DNA from: Desulfococcaceae bacterium HSG9
Lineage (GTDB): Bacteria > Desulfobacterota > Desulfobacteria > Desulfobacterales > JAUCGF01
DNA: 37,596 bases
Assembly: GCA_030378005.1 (NCBI GenBank)
Contig: JAUCGF010000121.1
Location: forward strand, 1 to 37,596
Direction of reading: 5' to 3'
The position numbers and the translations under genes were made by a program. Shown in pieces: positions 7,730 to 17,533 of the stretch (positions are counted from its first letter, which is position 1; each line of letters opens with the position of its first letter). Below the pieces are notes generated by a model. The model searched no databases, was not told the origin of the DNA, and saw only the letters and a list, made by a program, of their open reading frames with translations.

Positions 7730-10222
7730 TCATTGCTCCGTCAGGTCTTCTGATTCTTTCGGACTTTCTGATGTTTCAATCTCGGCTGTTGTGTCATCAT
7801 CATCATTTTCAGGCACACAAGCCGCGCCGGTAACTTTTTCTTCGGGCGACATACCGATAATTTTAACCCCTTGGGTGTTGCGGCTGATCAGCGAAATCCC
7901 ATTAGCCGGGGTTCGAATCAGCTTACCGTTGTCGGTCATCAGCATAAGATCGTCATCTTCATCAACAAGCAAAATGGACACGACCTGTCCGTTACGATCG
8001 CTTGTTTTGATGTTGATGACCCCTTTGCCTCCGCGTTTATGAATGGGATATTCATTAATCGGCGTTCGTTTGCCATAACCGTTTTCCGTAATCGTAAACA
8101 GCGAATGGCCATAGCTTAAAACATCCATACCGATAATACGGTCTTCAGGTGCCAGTCGAATTCCTAAAACGCCACGGGCGGGACGACCGGTAGGACGTAC
8201 ATCGGATTCCTTAAAACGGATCGTCTGTCCCATTGCCGAGCTTAGAAAGACATTCATAGAGCCGTCCGTAATACGCGCGGTAATCAATTCATCACCGGGA
8301 ACCAGAGTAAGTGCGATAATACCGCCTCCCCGCGGACGACTGTAAGCCATGATATCTGTTTTTTTAACCAACCCGTTTTTGGTGGCCATGGTAATAAAAT
8401 AACCGGATTCATAAGATGGCACTGCCATAACGGTGGCCAATTTTTCATCCGTCTCGAAATTCAGCAGATTTACAATCGCTTTGCCGCGACTGGTGCGGCC
8501 TGTTTCCGGAATTTCATATACTTTACTCCAATAGACACGTCCCAGATTTGTGAAAAAAAGGAATGTGTGGTGGGTGGAGGCCACAAAGAGATGTTCGACA
8601 AAATCTTCATCTTTGGTGCTCATGGCGATTTTGCCTTTGCCGCCGCGATGCTGATTCTGATATAGCGTCAGCGGATTGCGCTTAATGTAACCGCTCCGGG
8701 AGATAGTCACCACCATATCTTCTTCCGCAATCATATCTTCAAGTGTGATTTCTTTTGTCGATTCAGCAATGCGGGTGCGGCGCCGGTCTGCAAATTCATC
8801 CCGAATTTCACTGAGTTCATCTTTGATTATATTTTCGACAAGCAGTTCGCTATCCAAAATTTCTTTAAGTCGCTTAATTTCCAGAATTACATTCTGCAAT
8901 TCTTCGATTATTTTGTCACTTTCTAATCCGGTCAGCCGCTGTAAACGCATATCCAAAATCGCTTGCGCCTGTATTCGTGTTAAATCAAATGTTTGCATCA
9001 AACCGTTTTTGGCTTCGGCAGGTGATTGGGACGCCCGAATCAAAGCGACGGCCTCATCTATATGGTCTAACGCTATTTTTAAGCCATCAAGAATATGGGC
9101 GCGTGCCTGGGCTTTATTCAATTCATAAAGCGTCCGCCGAATGATGATTTCTTTGCGATGTCGGATAAAATGCTTTAAAATTTCTTTTAATGTTAAAATT
9201 TCCGGCCGATTGTTTACAACGGCCAGAAAAATGATGCCGAACGTATTTTCCATCTGTGTGTGTTTAAACAATTGATTCATTACAACTTCGGCAATTTGGT
9301 CTTTTTTAAGCGCAATCGCAATACGCATACCTTCGCGGTCTGATTCATCTCTTACATAACGTATCCCCTCAAGCAGTTTGTTCTTAACCAGGCTGTCAAT
9401 TTTTTTTATCAATCTGGCTTTGTTCACTTGGTAGGGCAGTTCGGTAACGACAATCGTATCAAGATTTGTGCGACGGTCTGTTTCAATGTCGGCCTGCGCC
9501 CGGATACGAATCACCCCTCGGCCTGTTTTATAGGCGCTATAAATACCGCTGATACCATAAATAATACCGCCTGTGGGAAAATCCGGACCGGGGACTATTT
9601 GCATGAGTTCTGACAAAGTTATAGCAGGGTTATCTATCAGTGCAATGATAGCGGCCGTAATCTCGGTCAGATTATGCGGTGGAATATTGGTTGCCATGCC
9701 CACGGCAATACCGGAAGAGCCGTTAATCAGCAGATTGGGCAATTTGGATGGCAATACCGTTGGTTCGGTTAAAGAATCATCATAATTCGGTACCCATTCA
9801 ACCGTGTCTTTGTCCAAATCAGTCAGCATCTGATGGGCGATGCGCATCATCCGAATTTCAGTGTAACGCATGGCCGCAGGCGGATCGCCATCTACCGAAC
9901 CGAAATTACCCTGGCCGTTGACCAACGGATATCTTAATGAAAAATCCTGAGCCATACGGACGATCGTGTCATAAATCGCCGAATCGCCATGAGGGTGATA
10001 TTTACCCATCACATCACCGACAATACGGGCCGACTTTTTATAAGGCTTATTCCAGTCGTTTTTAGATTCCTGCATAGCATACAAGATACGACGATGCACC
10101 GGTTTCAGTCCGTCACGTACGTCCGGCAAAGCACGGCCGATAATAACGCTCATAGCATAATCAAGATACGATTTTTTCATCTCGCTCTCGATACTGACTC
10201 CGGAAATTATCTCTGCGGGCAT
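7730..10222 (-). CDS. gyrA: DNA gyrase subunit A
   Basis: This is the breakage-reunion subunit of DNA gyrase, 830 residues. The winged-helix/tower catalytic region begins [21 protein letters not shown]. The active tyrosine is in [10 protein letters not shown] (Y120). The quinolone-determining segment reads [13 protein letters not shown] (S81, D85), the wild-type, sensitive-type residues. The GyrA box is present as QHRGGKG near residue 535, which distinguishes it from ParC. Six-bladed pinwheel repeats follow to about 800, then an acidic tail ([11 protein letters not shown]...). The start at 10222 aligns with family N-termini ([15 protein letters not shown]). No gyrB is in the window. Confidence 0.97.
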   Translation of the reverse strand: MPAEIISGVSIESEMKKSYLDYAMSVIIGRALPDVRDGLKPVHRRILYAMQESKNDWNKPYKKSARIVGDVMGKYHPHGDSAIYDTIVRMAQDFSLRYPLVNGQGNFGSVDGDPPAAMRYTEIRMMRIAHQMLTDLDKDTVEWVPNYDDSLTEPTVLPSKLPNLLINGSSGIAVGMATNIPPHNLTEITAAIIALIDNPAITLSELMQIVPGPDFPTGGIIYGISGIYSAYKTGRGVIRIRAQADIETDRRTNLDTIVVTELPYQVNKARLIKKIDSLVKNKLLEGIRYVRDESDREGMRIAIALKKDQIAEVVMNQLFKHTQMENTFGIIFLAVVNNRPEILTLKEILKHFIRHRKEIIIRRTLYELNKAQARAHILDGLKIALDHIDEAVALIRASQSPAEAKNGLMQTFDLTRIQAQAILDMRLQRLTGLESDKIIEELQNVILEIKRLKEILDSELLVENIIKDELSEIRDEFADRRRTRIAESTKEITLEDMIAEEDMVVTISRSGYIKRNPLTLYQNQHRGGKGKIAMSTKDEDFVEHLFVASTHHTFLFFTNLGRVYWSKVYEIPETGRTSRGKAIVNLLNFETDEKLATVMAVPSYESGYFITMATKNGLVKKTDIMAYSRPRGGGIIALTLVPGDELITARITDGSMNVFLSSAMGQTIRFKESDVRPTGRPARGVLGIRLAPEDRIIGMDVLSYGHSLFTITENGYGKRTPINEYPIHKRGGKGVINIKTSDRNGQVVSILLVDEDDDLMLMTDNGKLIRTPANGISLISRNTQGVKIIGMSPEEKVTGAACVPENDDDDTTAEIETSESPKESEDLTEQ

Positions 10223-10357
10223 AGTATTAACCTGTCTTAAAAATTGTTCTTGATTTTAGGCGAACGTAAAAAAAATAATTTACCAATCATCTTAATCTGA
10301 ACGATTAAGATTGAAATGGCAAAATTAAAATATAATCAAAAGGTTATTTTGTTACCG

Positions 10358-10525
10358 TTATCGGGCGCGCACTGCACATCCGCCAGCCACAAACAACATC
10401 AGGATTTCATAAATGATAACGGCTGTGTAACCGCCTGATAAAGCGTAAGCGACACCGCCGCCAATAATAGCCGGAACACCAAAAAAAATCATAATTCCCA
10501 AACTTCTTCCACTATCTTTCAGCAT
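10358..10525 (-). CDS. Small two-helix membrane protein
   Basis: A 55-codon gene between gyrA and the diguanylate cyclase. It begins MLKDSGRSLGIMIFFGVPAI, has a second hydrophobic segment (TAVIIYEILMLFVAGG) and ends CAVRAR. Two glycine-rich transmembrane segments joined by a short Gly/Ala/Tyr turn are visible. AAGGAAATT precedes the ATG at 10525 as a good ribosome site. I do not recognise the family. It may be cotranscribed with the signalling genes upstream. The remainder of 10223-10661 is AT-rich with no other gene seen. Confidence 0.55.
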   Translation of the reverse strand: MLKDSGRSLGIMIFFGVPAIIGGGVAYALSGGYTAVIIYEILMLFVAGGCAVRAR

Positions 10526-10661
10526 AATTTCCTTTTCCTTTGTTTTAGCATCATATACTTTTGATAAACCAGACTTTTAACAATAATAAAGCGCCAAGTA
10601 AAGCAAAATCATAGATGTAATTTTAATTTTATGTGGACGAGATGAATACGTCTGATTCGAT

Positions 10662-11555
10662 TCACCCGAATACGATCTCATTGCGTCCGTTTCGCTTGGC
10701 CTGATAAAGCAGCGCATCTGTTTTGGCGATAAGTTCTTTTGCATTCTTTTCATCCTGCATCGCCGTAATGCCGCCACTGATCGTCACTTTCATCCCATCA
10801 TGACGCCATTTCAAATTGTAAATCATCTTTCTTACATGTTCGGCCACTTTATACCCGGCCTGTCGCCGCGTATTCGGCAGAACGATTAAAAATTCATCTC
10901 CACCATAGCGTCCGATAATGTCTTCCTTGCGCATGTTTTTTTTTAATGTTGCGGAAAGTTTCACAAACACATCATTGCCGACGCTATGACCATACGTGTC
11001 ATTTATATCTTTTAAATGATCCAAATCAAACATAAAGATAGACAACGAGTGGAAGTGGCGTTTGGCTTCGCTGATTTCCTGTTCCAGACGTTGATTGATA
11101 TAGCAGTGGTTATATAATTGAGTCAACCCATCCAACATAGCCATTTTTTTTAAAATATCTCTGGCAAATTTTAGCTTCAGGTGGGTGCTGATGCGTGCCA
11201 GCAATTCTTTATATTGAAATGGTTTGGTGATATAATCAATCGCACCTAGCTTAAATCCTTTCAGAATATCCCTTGTATCTGCTTTGGATGTTAAAAAAAT
11301 GATGGGAATATCTGCGGTTTCAGGCATCTCCTTTAGCCGATTGCAAGCGTCAAACCCATTCATTACGGGCATCATAATGTCCAATAAAATGATATCCGGA
11401 ACAATTTTTTTTGCTATTCGGCACGCTTGCAAACCATCCTGAGCGGAATATACCCGGTACAACTGATGGGTGAGTAAGGTTTGCAGAAATTTAATATTTA
11501 AGGGATTGTCGTCAACAATGAGTATTAGAGCATTTTTATCTGAATTTTTGCTCAT
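10662..11555 (-). CDS. Response regulator with diguanylate cyclase (REC-GGDEF)
   Basis: This 297-residue cytoplasmic protein has a REC receiver domain (about 9-125; LIVDDN, phospho-acceptor Asp in IILLDIMMPVMNG, TSKAD, and Lys in YITKPF). A GGDEF domain follows (about 135-297; YGGDEFLIV with GGDEF at 218-222). An RxxD inhibitory site (RKED) sits five residues before GGDEF, so the enzyme should make cyclic-di-GMP from two GTP and be product-inhibited. Phosphorylation of REC probably promotes the active dimer. The gene lies 135 bp downstream of two REC-histidine kinase genes on the same strand, the most likely phosphodonors. Confidence 0.92.
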   Translation of the reverse strand: MSKNSDKNALILIVDDNPLNIKFLQTLLTHQLYRVYSAQDGLQACRIAKKIVPDIILLDIMMPVMNGFDACNRLKEMPETADIPIIFLTSKADTRDILKGFKLGAIDYITKPFQYKELLARISTHLKLKFARDILKKMAMLDGLTQLYNHCYINQRLEQEISEAKRHFHSLSIFMFDLDHLKDINDTYGHSVGNDVFVKLSATLKKNMRKEDIIGRYGGDEFLIVLPNTRRQAGYKVAEHVRKMIYNLKWRHDGMKVTISGGITAMQDEKNAKELIAKTDALLYQAKRNGRNEIVFG

Positions 11556-11615
11556 ACATTTTTTCCTTTAAGTAAGGCATCTCATAAAAAATAATTTACC
11601 CGTGAAATCGTAGAA

Positions 11616-11644
11616 CTTTACTAAACTTTCAAAGTTTAGTAAAG
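11616..11644. repeat. Perfect 14-bp inverted repeat between kinase and cyclase genes
   Basis: ctttactaaacttt (11616-11629) and its exact reverse complement (11631-11644) are separated by one base. It lies 46 bp past the stop of the kinase gene and 60 bp before the cyclase start. No T-run follows on the minus strand, so it is more likely an mRNA hairpin or operator than an intrinsic terminator. Confidence 0.55.
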
Positions 11645-11690
11645 CCTATCAAGTAAATTTATGTTGGGAGCTACCTAACCGCGACTAACG

Positions 11691-13004
11691 CTAGTCAACA
11701 GATTCCGGCAGTTCAGTTCTGTTTGCCAGATAAATTCTGAAATCACTTCCCATGCCAACAGTGCTTGTAAGGGTGATTTGGCATCCCATGAGTTCCACTA
11801 AATCTTTAGTAATGGCCAATCCCAGACCGGTTCCACTTTGTTTTTCCTTGTATCGTCCTTTTTGTTGAGCGTATTCACCGAAAATTTTTTTTTGTTGTGA
11901 TTTGGGAATACCGCAGCCCGAATCTTGCACAGATATCACATAGTCAAGATAATCATCCGAAGACGTATGCCGGTCGCATTTTATCACCGCCAGTTTAATA
12001 AATCCGTTTTCCGTGAATTTAAAAGCATTACCCAGAAGATTAAATAGAATTTGCCTGAGCCGGGCTTCATCCAAAATGATTTTGGAGGGCATAGTTTCAT
12101 CAATTTCGATCTTTAAGTTAAGCCCCTTGTCTTTAACTTTCCATAAGAAAATTTGTTTAATATCGTTGAAAATCGCGCGCAAGTCAACATAAGAGTATTC
12201 TAACGTCAGTTTGCCGGCCTCAATCCTGGAAATATCCAAAACATCATTCACTAAGCTTAAAAGCGTTTCTCCACTGGAAGAAATCGCATCAAGATAGATT
12301 TGAAATTTTTCTTCGACAAATTTAACTTGCATCAATTCCGTAAAGCCTAAAATTGCGCTGATTGGGGTTCTCATATCATGGCTGATGCGCGCGAGAAACT
12401 TACTCTTGGATTCGTTGGCAGCGGCGGCCGCTTTTTCTGACTCCCGAATCGCCTGTTCCGCTTTTTTGCGTTCAATAATTTCACGCTCCAATAGCGCCAT
12501 ATTTTTTTCCAGTACATGGGTGCGTTCGATCACTTTTTGTTCCAAATCAGCCGAATATTCTTCAAGCTTCAGATTGGCCTTTTTCAAATTTTTCAGCAGA
12601 ACCCGATTTTCATTTTTTAGAGAATAAGTTTCAAGGGCATTATCAATGATCATTTTAAGTTCATTTTTATCCCATGGTTTGGTAACATAACGATAAATAC
12701 GCCCTTGATTGATTGATCGAATAACAACATCGATATCGCTGTACCCTGTCAGAATCATTCGGATTATTTTCGGATGTTTTTTGACGGCGGTTTTTAAAAA
12801 TTCGAGGCCGGAAATTTCCGGCATACGTTGGTCGGTTATAATTAGCTGTATATCGGACTGGTTAAGAACGGCCATGCCTTCCTTGGCGGAATTGGCTAGA
12901 TAGATATTGTAATGGCGCCTGAAAGCCGCTTTAAAGACAGTAAGGTTATCAGGCTCATCGTCAACGTAAAGGATACCATATTTTCCGGTGTCAATGTTTT
13001 GCAT
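11691..13004 (-). CDS. Hybrid REC-histidine kinase, cytoplasmic
   Basis: The protein has 437 residues. An N-terminal REC domain (about 10-125; ILYVDDEPDN, Asp in LIITDQRMPEISG, VTKPW) is followed by a long coiled coil (about 130-195). Then come HisKA with RISHDMRTPISAILG (H209) and an HATPase domain (N-box LLGNAFKFTENG, DSGCGIP, GTGLGLAI). There is no transmembrane or periplasmic part. The REC-first architecture means it is itself a phosphorelay target. Its start overlaps the end of the upstream kinase gene by 14 bp, so the two are translated together. Family knowledge supports kinase activity; the signal is unknown. Confidence 0.9.
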   Translation of the reverse strand: MQNIDTGKYGILYVDDEPDNLTVFKAAFRRHYNIYLANSAKEGMAVLNQSDIQLIITDQRMPEISGLEFLKTAVKKHPKIIRMILTGYSDIDVVIRSINQGRIYRYVTKPWDKNELKMIIDNALETYSLKNENRVLLKNLKKANLKLEEYSADLEQKVIERTHVLEKNMALLEREIIERKKAEQAIRESEKAAAAANESKSKFLARISHDMRTPISAILGFTELMQVKFVEEKFQIYLDAISSSGETLLSLVNDVLDISRIEAGKLTLEYSYVDLRAIFNDIKQIFLWKVKDKGLNLKIEIDETMPSKIILDEARLRQILFNLLGNAFKFTENGFIKLAVIKCDRHTSSDDYLDYVISVQDSGCGIPKSQQKKIFGEYAQQKGRYKEKQSGTGLGLAITKDLVELMGCQITLTSTVGMGSDFRIYLANRTELPESVD

Positions 13005-14349
13005 TTTTCAGTTCCTTTGTATGTAACGGCAAATAGATGGTAAAAGCAGTTCCTTCGCCTTGCCGGGTCGTTACGGCGATACTGCCACGATGTTTTTCGA
13101 TAATGCTGAAACTGATGGACAGTCCTAAACCAGTACCTTGGCCGACATCTTTGGTTGTAAAAAAAGGGTCGAAAATTTTAGAGCGGATTTTATCTGAAAT
13201 ACCATGCCCGGTGTCGCGAATTTCAATCGAAACTGTTTGAGGAGTTTTGTCAGATAGTAACGAAGTGGTGATATGAATGACGCCCTTATCGGTAATCGCC
13301 TGAATGGCATTGACCAGGATATTCATAAACACCTGATTCAGTTTATGCGGATAACATTCAATCAGGGGTAAATCCGCATACGATTTAACGATCTGAATAC
13401 GATTCTTATATTGGCTGCGCAACATGATCAACGTTGTTTCCAGATTTTCATAAATGTCAGCAGTTTCCAAAATATCTTTGTCTAAATGTGAAAAGGTGCG
13501 CAGACCTTTTACGATTTCGGCAGTGCGCTCGGCCCCTCTTTTTATACTGCTTGTCAGTTCATGCACTTCGGTTATCAACTCATCAAACGCAACCTCTTCT
13601 TTCAGAGATCGGATGTTTTCCAACGCTTCATTCACATTTTGAGCGGTAATCTGTTCATACCCCTTGATGACCTCAAAAACATCCCTCAAATCTTCTTTTA
13701 AAGAATCAATCCCCGCATAGATATAATTCACCGGATTATTTATTTCATGGGCAATTCCTGCGGTCAGCAATCCCAATGACGCCATTTTTTCCGATTCTAA
13801 CGGTTTTGATTGGGTCTGTTTAAGATTTTCCAAAGTATCTTGCAATTCTGTTTTTTGGCGCAACACTTCGGCTGTGCGTTTTCTGACTTTTTCCTCTAAC
13901 AGTTCGTTCATACGCCGAAGTTCAAGTTCCTGAGATTTGATTGTTTTTTTTTGAAAATAGTGTGTTAATGCTTCTTTGACTGTCAAAAGGAGATCTTCAC
14001 GATACCAGGGTTTGGCAATGAAGCGATACAGGTTGGCAAAATTTACGGCATTACCTACAGCTTCAGCACTCGCCAAACCGGTCAAAAGGATGGTTAACGT
14101 ATCCGGAGCCATCGTATGGATTTCAATCAGAAGTTCATCGCCCTGCATTCCGGGCATAACCTGATCGGCAATCATCAGTGGAATTTCAATCTGACTTTTT
14201 TGATAATGCTTAAATATCTCAAGGGCTTCATTACCGGAACTTGTCGTTTCAATTTTGTACTGCTTCCCAAATTGATATTTCAATTGTTTTTCAAGGCCTG
14301 CGAGGACGAAAAGTTCATCATCTACGCATATTATTACTGGTTTGGTCAT
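12991..14349 (-). CDS. Hybrid REC-histidine kinase, cytoplasmic, first of the pair
   Basis: The protein has 452 residues. A REC domain (about 4-125; VIICVDDELFVLAG, Asp in LMIADQVMPGMQGDE, IAKPW) is followed by a coiled coil (about 130-190). The histidine kinase core has GIAHEINNPVNYIYAG (H201), the NtrB/ZraS-type H-box, and an HATPase domain with NILVNAIQAI, DTGHGIS, FDPFFTTK and GTGLGLSI. No membrane segment is present. It is the first gene of a likely three-gene signalling set (two REC-kinases and REC-GGDEF). The 340-bp divergent gap to the HAD gene holds a large inverted repeat and presumably the promoter. Confidence 0.9.
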   Translation of the reverse strand: MTKPVIICVDDELFVLAGLEKQLKYQFGKQYKIETTSSGNEALEIFKHYQKSQIEIPLMIADQVMPGMQGDELLIEIHTMAPDTLTILLTGLASAEAVGNAVNFANLYRFIAKPWYREDLLLTVKEALTHYFQKKTIKSQELELRRMNELLEEKVRKRTAEVLRQKTELQDTLENLKQTQSKPLESEKMASLGLLTAGIAHEINNPVNYIYAGIDSLKEDLRDVFEVIKGYEQITAQNVNEALENIRSLKEEVAFDELITEVHELTSSIKRGAERTAEIVKGLRTFSHLDKDILETADIYENLETTLIMLRSQYKNRIQIVKSYADLPLIECYPHKLNQVFMNILVNAIQAITDKGVIHITTSLLSDKTPQTVSIEIRDTGHGISDKIRSKIFDPFFTTKDVGQGTGLGLSISFSIIEKHRGSIAVTTRQGEGTAFTIYLPLHTKELKNAKH

Positions 14350-14471
14350 TGTCGTTCCAATTTTAAGTTACAAGTTTCAGTAAATAATAATCCCGAACAC
14401 TAAAAAGTACTCTATCGGATTTGGCTCTTGACAAATTTTTCAAGTAACGGTTAAAAGTAAATTTTAATAAT

Positions 14472-14594
14472 TCAGTAGATGGAAAAATTTTATGAAACGC
14501 CGCCCAAGGAGTGCTGAACTTACAGTGTAACATGGGATTTCATGTTTCGGCCCCATGCTAACTGTAAGTTCAGTGCTCCTTTTTGATCTACTGA
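14472..14594. repeat. Nested inverted repeat, MITE-like, sharing its arms with the gyrA terminator
   Basis: Outer arms tcagtagat (14472-14480) and atctactga (14586-14594) enclose 21-bp inner arms (14506-14526 and 14561-14581) that match at 20 of 21 positions. The same 21-mer occurs at 7706-7726 after gyrA. It lies in the divergent gap between the REC-kinase and HAD genes. I see no gene in 14350-14699. Confidence 0.7.
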
Positions 14595-14699
14595 GTATAG
14601 CATTAAGCTACAATAATTAAAATATTTATATTCTTAGACGAATCACAAGTCAATCCCCGATATGAAATAACTTGTAACTTAAAACTCGAAGCTTATAAA

Positions 14700-15743
14700 A
14701 TGCAAAATCATGTAAAAAGAAAAAATTTGGTTATTTTTGATATGGATGGAGTCTTGATAGATGTTTCCAAATCATATCGAGAGGCCGTCAGACAAACCGC
14801 AACATTTTTTTTCAATTCGGCTAAGGCATCGGAACAACTTCCAAAACCGCTTTTCCCATTATCTGATTTAGCCCGCCTGAAGCAAAGTGGCGGATTGAAT
14901 AATGATTGGGATCTGACTTGCCTGGTAATCAGCTTGCTTTTTGCGGTGTTGCCATCCGCACCGCCGGTTCTCCCCAAACAGCGCTGCAAGGATGCGTGGC
15001 AAACGTACATCCAAACGATTCAAAACACGGATGTTACGTTATTGGCTCAATATTTAAAAGCGCATTCCTATCCGCTTACATCGTTATTAGCTGATAAGGG
15101 AAAACAAATCAATGCGTTTATCGGGAGCCTGTACATAGGAGATGTTGGCCGAGGCAACGTCATTAAGCAAATATTTCAGGAGATTTACCTGGGCCATGAG
15201 CTTTTCAAAGCCACATACTGTCTTGACGCCCGTATATGGCATGATGAAGGTTTGATTAACCGCGAAACGGTCTTGTTTGATCCTGAAATTTTGGGACGCC
15301 TTGCCCAAAATAATATTTTGGCGATTGCCACCGGCCGGCCGGCCGCAGAGGCCGCCTATCCGCTCGATCATTTTGATCTGCACAAATATTTCGCAACGGT
15401 TTACACACTTGATGATTGTTTGGAGGCTGAACGTATCATTTTTGAGCGGGAAGGCCGGACAGTTTCCCTAAGCAAGCCGTCCCCTTATATGCTTGATATC
15501 ATCGCTCATGCCTTTTTTCCCAAAAATTGTGTTCAAGATGAAGTCGGTCATTGTTATTATATCGGCGACATGCCGGATGATATGGTTGCCGCTTTACATG
15601 CAGAGCTTGACTTTATCGGTATTGGCGCAATTTTTAACTCTCCTGATAAATTTCGTCAAAAAGCCGAATTGCGACGCAACGGCGCTGATTATATTATTGA
15701 AAAAGCGAATGAATTGACGGATATTATTGAAATTAAAAAGTAG
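14700..15743 (+). CDS. HAD-superfamily phosphatase
   Basis: The protein has 347 residues. Motif I is VIFDMDGVLIDVSKSYREAV (nucleophile DxD near residue 18). Motif II is IATGRPAAEA and motif III/IV is KPSPYML followed by YYIGDMPDDMVAA. The DGVLIDVSxSYRxA start resembles a subfamily IA group of uncharacterised HAD proteins. A long insert (about 60-190) probably forms an enlarged cap that sets substrate choice. Cytoplasmic hydrolysis of a phosphate monoester is expected; the substrate cannot be read from the sequence. It is the first plus-strand gene after a divergent gap and is followed by the L,D-transpeptidase gene 122 bp later. Confidence 0.8.
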   Translation: MQNHVKRKNLVIFDMDGVLIDVSKSYREAVRQTATFFFNSAKASEQLPKPLFPLSDLARLKQSGGLNNDWDLTCLVISLLFAVLPSAPPVLPKQRCKDAWQTYIQTIQNTDVTLLAQYLKAHSYPLTSLLADKGKQINAFIGSLYIGDVGRGNVIKQIFQEIYLGHELFKATYCLDARIWHDEGLINRETVLFDPEILGRLAQNNILAIATGRPAAEAAYPLDHFDLHKYFATVYTLDDCLEAERIIFEREGRTVSLSKPSPYMLDIIAHAFFPKNCVQDEVGHCYYIGDMPDDMVAALHAELDFIGIGAIFNSPDKFRQKAELRRNGADYIIEKANELTDIIEIKK

Positions 15744-15865
15744 TTTACATTTTATCAGGCCAAATTGGCAAATGATATGATTCTAAAATTCCACAAAAAT
15801 ATTTAAATACTTACAACAACTTATGTCTGACGAGGGTATAACAGAGGATACAGAAAATAAATTTA

Positions 15866-17488
15866 ATGATTCATTTAGCACATAAAAATAATAGAACTAA
15901 TCAAAAAGATCGAATAGTTGGCCCCTGTTTAATTGAAGCCGGTTTGAAAATAGCGCTGCTACTTATTATTGCCGGTTTGGGCGCACTTGTCTGCGATACA
16001 GACGCCTATTCTTTGAATACACGGCCCGTTCAAAATAACCGCCTTATTCCCCCCCAAGACGTTGAATCTCTGAAAACGCTTGCTCCGGATGTGGGCTTAT
16101 GGGATGGACCGGTGCTTTATTTTAAATCCGGCGGGGTTCCTTTGAATCTGATCCTGATTGAAAAAGCGACGCAGGAGTTATCACTGTATCACTATGACGG
16201 CACTTACAAGCTGATCAAAAGATACCGTTGTGTTACCGGACAACGACACGGCAAAAAGCGGCAAGAGAAAGATAAAAAAACACCGGAAGGTGTCTTTTTC
16301 AATACCAAAATATTCAGGGATAATAAGATTACTATTTTTGGTGATCGGGCCTTCGGATTGAATTATCCTGATATTTTTGATGAGTTGGAAGGCAACGGCG
16401 GTTCCGGTATCTTTATCCACGGAACGAATCGCGCCCTTGATTCCTATTCCAGCAACGGTTGTTTGGTTATGCGCAATTCGGAAGTAAAAGCACTTGACAG
16501 CACTATTGACTTTAAATTAACGCCGGTCATTATTGGAGAACGTTTGCCCTATACTTTCACAGGCGCTAAACGTGATTTCGCCGAACTCACTCCGTTTTTG
16601 AAAAATGCCATGCTTCCTAAAAAATATGCCGGAGCAGATACGGAAATCAGTTCGCTCGTTATTCTTGGTATGCAGGAACGCGTTGTCGCTTTAGGGGAGA
16701 TTATTATTAACAAAGCGGCCGGTTCTGAAAATATACGTGGGTATTCAAAATTATACATGGCCGGGCCGGGGGCAAATTTTTTAGTGCTTATTAGACGTGA
16801 ATGGCATGAAAAAACGATTCCAACTGTAATTGCCAAGGCTCAAACACGCTCACCCAAAAAAAAACACACAACGAGAATTAATCCGATTCAACCCCTTGAA
16901 ATTGTTATGCCGGCACCGAGACCGTCTAAACGTCCCGCACAGTCGCCCACCAGCCTGCTGACAATTGAAACACCTAAAGTAGTACCGCCACGCAAAGGCG
17001 TGGAGCCGAAGCCTGAACCATCCGGGCGTACCGAACAGTTACCTTCTGTCCAGCCGACGGTAGTTGCACAATCCAAAGTCAAACCGGCACAAAAAGAGCA
17101 TCCGGATGAGAGGCAGATTAAAGCGCTCGTTGAATCCTGGCGCAAAGCCTGGGAGGAAAAGCGCATTGATGATTATATTTCCTTTTATCATCCGAATTTT
17201 GAAGGTAAAAAGAAAAATCGAGCGGAGTGGAAACAGTACAAACAAATATTGAACCAGCGCAATAAACTGATACGTGTTAAAATTTCAGATGTTAAAGTGT
17301 ATCTTTACCGCGGTCGCGTACATGTAGGATTTAGGCAGTATTATCGTTCCGATACTTTCAAAGGAGGCGGTTTTAAACTGTTGGAATTTAAAATGGATAA
17401 AGATTCGTGGAAAATTTATAGAGAGGAAATGGTTAAATCCAATCAGAAAAGCGCAATACTACGGCGCCTGAAAAACAAAAGCAATTAA
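15866..17488 (+). CDS. L,D-transpeptidase (YkuD) with C-terminal NTF2-like domain
   Basis: The protein has 540 residues. A signal-anchor (ALLLIIAGLGALVC, about 30-45) directs it to the periplasm. The YkuD catalytic domain (about 90-235) keeps the motif FIHGTN (H185) and SNGCLVM (nucleophile C199), so it should crosslink peptidoglycan or attach proteins by 3-3/L,D-transpeptidation. Residues about 330-405 form a Pro/Lys-rich linker. The C-terminal part (about 415-530; IKALVESWRKAWEEKRIDDYISFYHPNF in two pieces) is an NTF2-like fold found in this L,D-transpeptidase subfamily. The gene sits 45 bp before mqnE; cotranscription is possible but the functions look unrelated. Confidence 0.88.
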   Translation: MIHLAHKNNRTNQKDRIVGPCLIEAGLKIALLLIIAGLGALVCDTDAYSLNTRPVQNNRLIPPQDVESLKTLAPDVGLWDGPVLYFKSGGVPLNLILIEKATQELSLYHYDGTYKLIKRYRCVTGQRHGKKRQEKDKKTPEGVFFNTKIFRDNKITIFGDRAFGLNYPDIFDELEGNGGSGIFIHGTNRALDSYSSNGCLVMRNSEVKALDSTIDFKLTPVIIGERLPYTFTGAKRDFAELTPFLKNAMLPKKYAGADTEISSLVILGMQERVVALGEIIINKAAGSENIRGYSKLYMAGPGANFLVLIRREWHEKTIPTVIAKAQTRSPKKKHTTRINPIQPLEIVMPAPRPSKRPAQSPTSLLTIETPKVVPPRKGVEPKPEPSGRTEQLPSVQPTVVAQSKVKPAQKEHPDERQIKALVESWRKAWEEKRIDDYISFYHPNFEGKKKNRAEWKQYKQILNQRNKLIRVKISDVKVYLYRGRVHVGFRQYYRSDTFKGGGFKLLEFKMDKDSWKIYREEMVKSNQKSAILRRLKNKSN

Positions 17489-17533
17489 TCAGGGAATACG
17501 AATTAACCCCCAGGCCTTTTTTAGAGAATCAAA

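Noticed and set aside
11616..11644. Inverted repeat as an intrinsic terminator of the REC-kinase gene
   Set aside because: The stem is perfect but no T-run follows on the transcribed strand, so it is listed only as a repeat.
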